Assembly (NCBI RefSeq): GCF_900130035.1
Contig: NZ_FQXQ01000001.1
Location: 62,001-126,000 of the forward strand
Length of the DNA stretch: 64,000 nucleotides
Reading direction: 5' to 3'
From: Wenyingzhuangia marina
Lineage (GTDB): Bacteria > Bacteroidota > Bacteroidia > Flavobacteriales > Flavobacteriaceae
The notes under the pieces were generated by a model. That model ran no database searches. It saw only the letters and a list, made by a program, of their open reading frames with translations, and was not told the DNA's origin. This document shows, one piece after another, positions 62,516-64,000 of the stretch (its first letter is position 1; every line of letters begins with the position of its first letter). Both the position numbers and the translations under genes were made by a program.

Positions 62516-62944
62516 CTAATTTGTATGCTCTAGCAAACGTATTCCATTTTCTTCTAAAACTACTACTTTGTTTTTATACAAACCACCTACAGCATTTTTA
62601 AAAGCTTTTTTACTCATTCCCAATTCGTACTTAATCGTATCTGGTTCAGATTTATCTGTAATAGGTAAAAATCCATTATGAGCTCTTAACGCATTTAATA
62701 TTTGTACCTGAAACTTGGTAATACTATTTCTAAAACCAATAGGTTGTAAAGAAATATCTAACTTACCATCTTCTCTTACTTTTTTAACATATCCTTTTAA
62801 TCTTTGTCCTTCTTCTAAACGTTGATATACTTCATTACTATACAACATCCCTTCACACACCTCATCAACAAGAACCGTAATTCCTATCTTAGAAAAACTT
62901 CCTACTACTATTCCCACCTCTTGTCCTACTTCAAACTCTTCCAT
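62516..62944 (-). CDS. Short CvfB-like S1 and winged-helix protein
   Basis: 142 aa from the ATG at 62944, 4 nt after the menD stop. An upstream Met would overlap menD and is not conserved. An S1-like beta-barrel (EVGQEVGIVVGSFSKIGITV, then GQRLKGYVKKVREDGKLDIS) is followed by a winged-helix (FQVQILNALRAHNGFLPITD; KYELGMSKKAFKNAVGGLYK). This is the C-terminal half of CvfB-type RNA-binding proteins, which normally have two further S1 domains. It is probably a natural short form rather than a broken gene, as the reading frame is intact and follows menD closely. Confidence 0.8.
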   Translation of the reverse strand: MEEFEVGQEVGIVVGSFSKIGITVLVDEVCEGMLYSNEVYQRLEEGQRLKGYVKKVREDGKLDISLQPIGFRNSITKFQVQILNALRAHNGFLPITDKSEPDTIKYELGMSKKAFKNAVGGLYKNKVVVLEENGIRLLEHTN

Positions 62945-62948
62945 AATT

Positions 62949-64000
62949 TTATGCTTTAAACTTTTCAAAATAAGTTTTTAATACCTCATCATTATAATCG
63001 CTAGGTGTAAAAACTTCCAATATTTTTGGTTGCTTACTTTCTTCATAAAAAGTTGCTAACCCTTTTTCTATACTTTCCACATCTGTAGCTACTAAGTAAT
63101 CAAAACCATACATTTTTGCCAAATGCTCTGCTGTTAATTGGTGAGGAGTTTCAAAGTAAGATAATGCCGGTGTTTGTTTTGGTCCTGGTAAAATCTTAAA
63201 AATACCTCCTCCACTATTATTTACAATTACAATTCTAAAATTAGCTGGAATGTATTGATTCCACAATGCATTACTATCATATAAAAAACTTAGATCACCC
63301 GTTACTAAAGTGACTTGTTTTTCAGATTTCACCGCATAACCTATAGCTGTTGAAGTACTTCCATCAATTCCACTAGTTCCCCTATTACAAAAAACAGCAA
63401 TACTATCATCAATATCAAACAACTGAGCATAACGTACCGTAGCACTATTGCTTAACTGTAGTACAGATTGCAAAGGTAAAGACTTGTTTACCAAATCAAA
63501 CACTTTAAAATCAGAATATTCAACAGTATTTACATATTCTTGGTGTACCTTTTTTCTTAAATTTTTAATGGCTAATCCTGTAGATTGAAAACTACTATTT
63601 ATAGATTTTGTTAACCAAAAAAACTGACTAAAAAACAATTCTGTAGAAAGTTTAAAATGGTGAGTTAAACAATTAAAAGTATCATAACCAAAGGTTGGAT
63701 GCACTACAAAATGATGCTTTGGTTGATATGTTCTAAAATATTGTTTAATTCTTTTAGATACTACCAAACCACCTAGGCTTAACAAAATATCTGGTTGATA
63801 AAACTTTTTATCTTCTTCTGTTAATCCTGCTAAAAATTGATCAATACTATTAATCACATTTCTATTATTAATATTAGATGTGGTTTCTGTAAGCACTAAA
63901 ACCGATGGATCTTTTAACAAATAATCTATCTGAATTTGTAACAACTCACTTGGCTGATGTACACCTATCAACACTATTTTTTTAGCAGATTTATTCCAAA
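62949..64000 (-). CDS. menD: 2-succinyl-5-enolpyruvyl-6-hydroxy-3-cyclohexene-1-carboxylate synthase, C-terminal part
   Basis: The frame is open to the right edge (ending FWNKSAKKIVLIGVHQP read inward), so the N-terminus is outside the window. About 350 C-terminal residues are seen. A ThDP-dependent enzyme of menaquinone synthesis, joining isochorismate and 2-oxoglutarate. Motifs: CNRGTSGIDGSTSTAIGYA, the ThDP-binding TGDLSFLYDSNALWN, and IVIVNNSGGGIFKILPG. An apparent start at 63974 (TTG) is only an artefact of the cut. It is followed by the short S1/winged-helix gene. Confidence 0.93.
   Translation of the reverse strand, partial: WNKSAKKIVLIGVHQPSELLQIQIDYLLKDPSVLVLTETTSNINNRNVINSIDQFLAGLTEEDKKFYQPDILLSLGGLVVSKRIKQYFRTYQPKHHFVVHPTFGYDTFNCLTHHFKLSTELFFSQFFWLTKSINSSFQSTGLAIKNLRKKVHQEYVNTVEYSDFKVFDLVNKSLPLQSVLQLSNSATVRYAQLFDIDDSIAVFCNRGTSGIDGSTSTAIGYAVKSEKQVTLVTGDLSFLYDSNALWNQYIPANFRIVIVNNSGGGIFKILPGPKQTPALSYFETPHQLTAEHLAKMYGFDYLVATDVESIEKGLATFYEESKQPKILEVFTPSDYNDEVLKTYFEKFKA

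Noticed and set aside
63974-64000. Start codon of menD near 63974
   Set aside because: The frame continues upstream without a stop to the window edge with MenD-like sequence, so the gene is simply cut.

Overview
The window looks like a chromosomal segment of a marine member of the Flavobacteriaceae (Bacteroidota). The evidence is low G+C, SusC/SusD pairs, many surface lipoproteins, type IX secretion (T9SS)-style C-terminal domains, -7 boxes of the TAnnTTTG type, no Shine-Dalgarno dependence, and flavobacterial housekeeping genes (proBA, der, recJ, panB, cysE/cysM, menD). I saw no tRNA, rRNA, CRISPR array, transposase or phage gene.

1-29.2 kb is a polysaccharide utilisation locus (PUL) in five transcription units. 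(i) A minus-strand operon from about 12.24 kb to beyond the left edge encodes a four-FAS1 lipoprotein, SusC, SusD, two further FAS1 lipoproteins and a second, edge-truncated SusC. (ii) A minus-strand trio encodes a sulfatase, a GH43-like enzyme and L-rhamnose mutarotase. (iii) A minus-strand SusC/SusD pair follows. (iv) A plus-strand run encodes a GH106 rhamnosidase, GH105, GH28 and an esterase-GH43 fusion. (v) A single plus-strand gene encodes a secreted beta-helix protein with a probable T9SS tail. The enzymes point to a rhamnose- and uronate-containing glycan, rhamnogalacturonan-like and probably carrying some sulfate and acyl esters. No polysaccharide lyase or rhamnose catabolic pathway is visible here.

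The strongest new observation is that all five units start with the same promoter module. It has two CAGGA direct repeats exactly 10 bp apart, then 22 nt (23 in one case) to a TAnnTTTR -7 box. This looks like one regulon driven by one activator that is not encoded in the window. The module also ties the FAS1-SusCD operon and the unknown beta-helix protein to the rhamnose PUL, and it corrects two translation starts.

29.3-43.9 kb holds proB-proA, two Crp/Fnr-type regulators, der, a GAF-domain protein, an HD-PycTM membrane protein, a metallophosphoesterase fused to an Omp85-like barrel, a 14-copy heptanucleotide repeat and recJ. 44-50.3 kb (minus strand) holds a BspA-like leucine-rich-repeat protein, CotH, DUF2490 and DUF4956 proteins, then an ECF sigma factor/zinc anti-sigma/O-methyltransferase unit. 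50.5-56.3 kb (plus) holds panB, a 2-hydroxyacid dehydrogenase, cysE, cysM, a lipoprotein, MarC and a CDF metal exporter. The right end has a penicillin acylase-family protein, a DegT aminotransferase with galE, a small lipoprotein, a DUF6807 protein, a short S1/winged-helix protein and the C-terminal part of menD.
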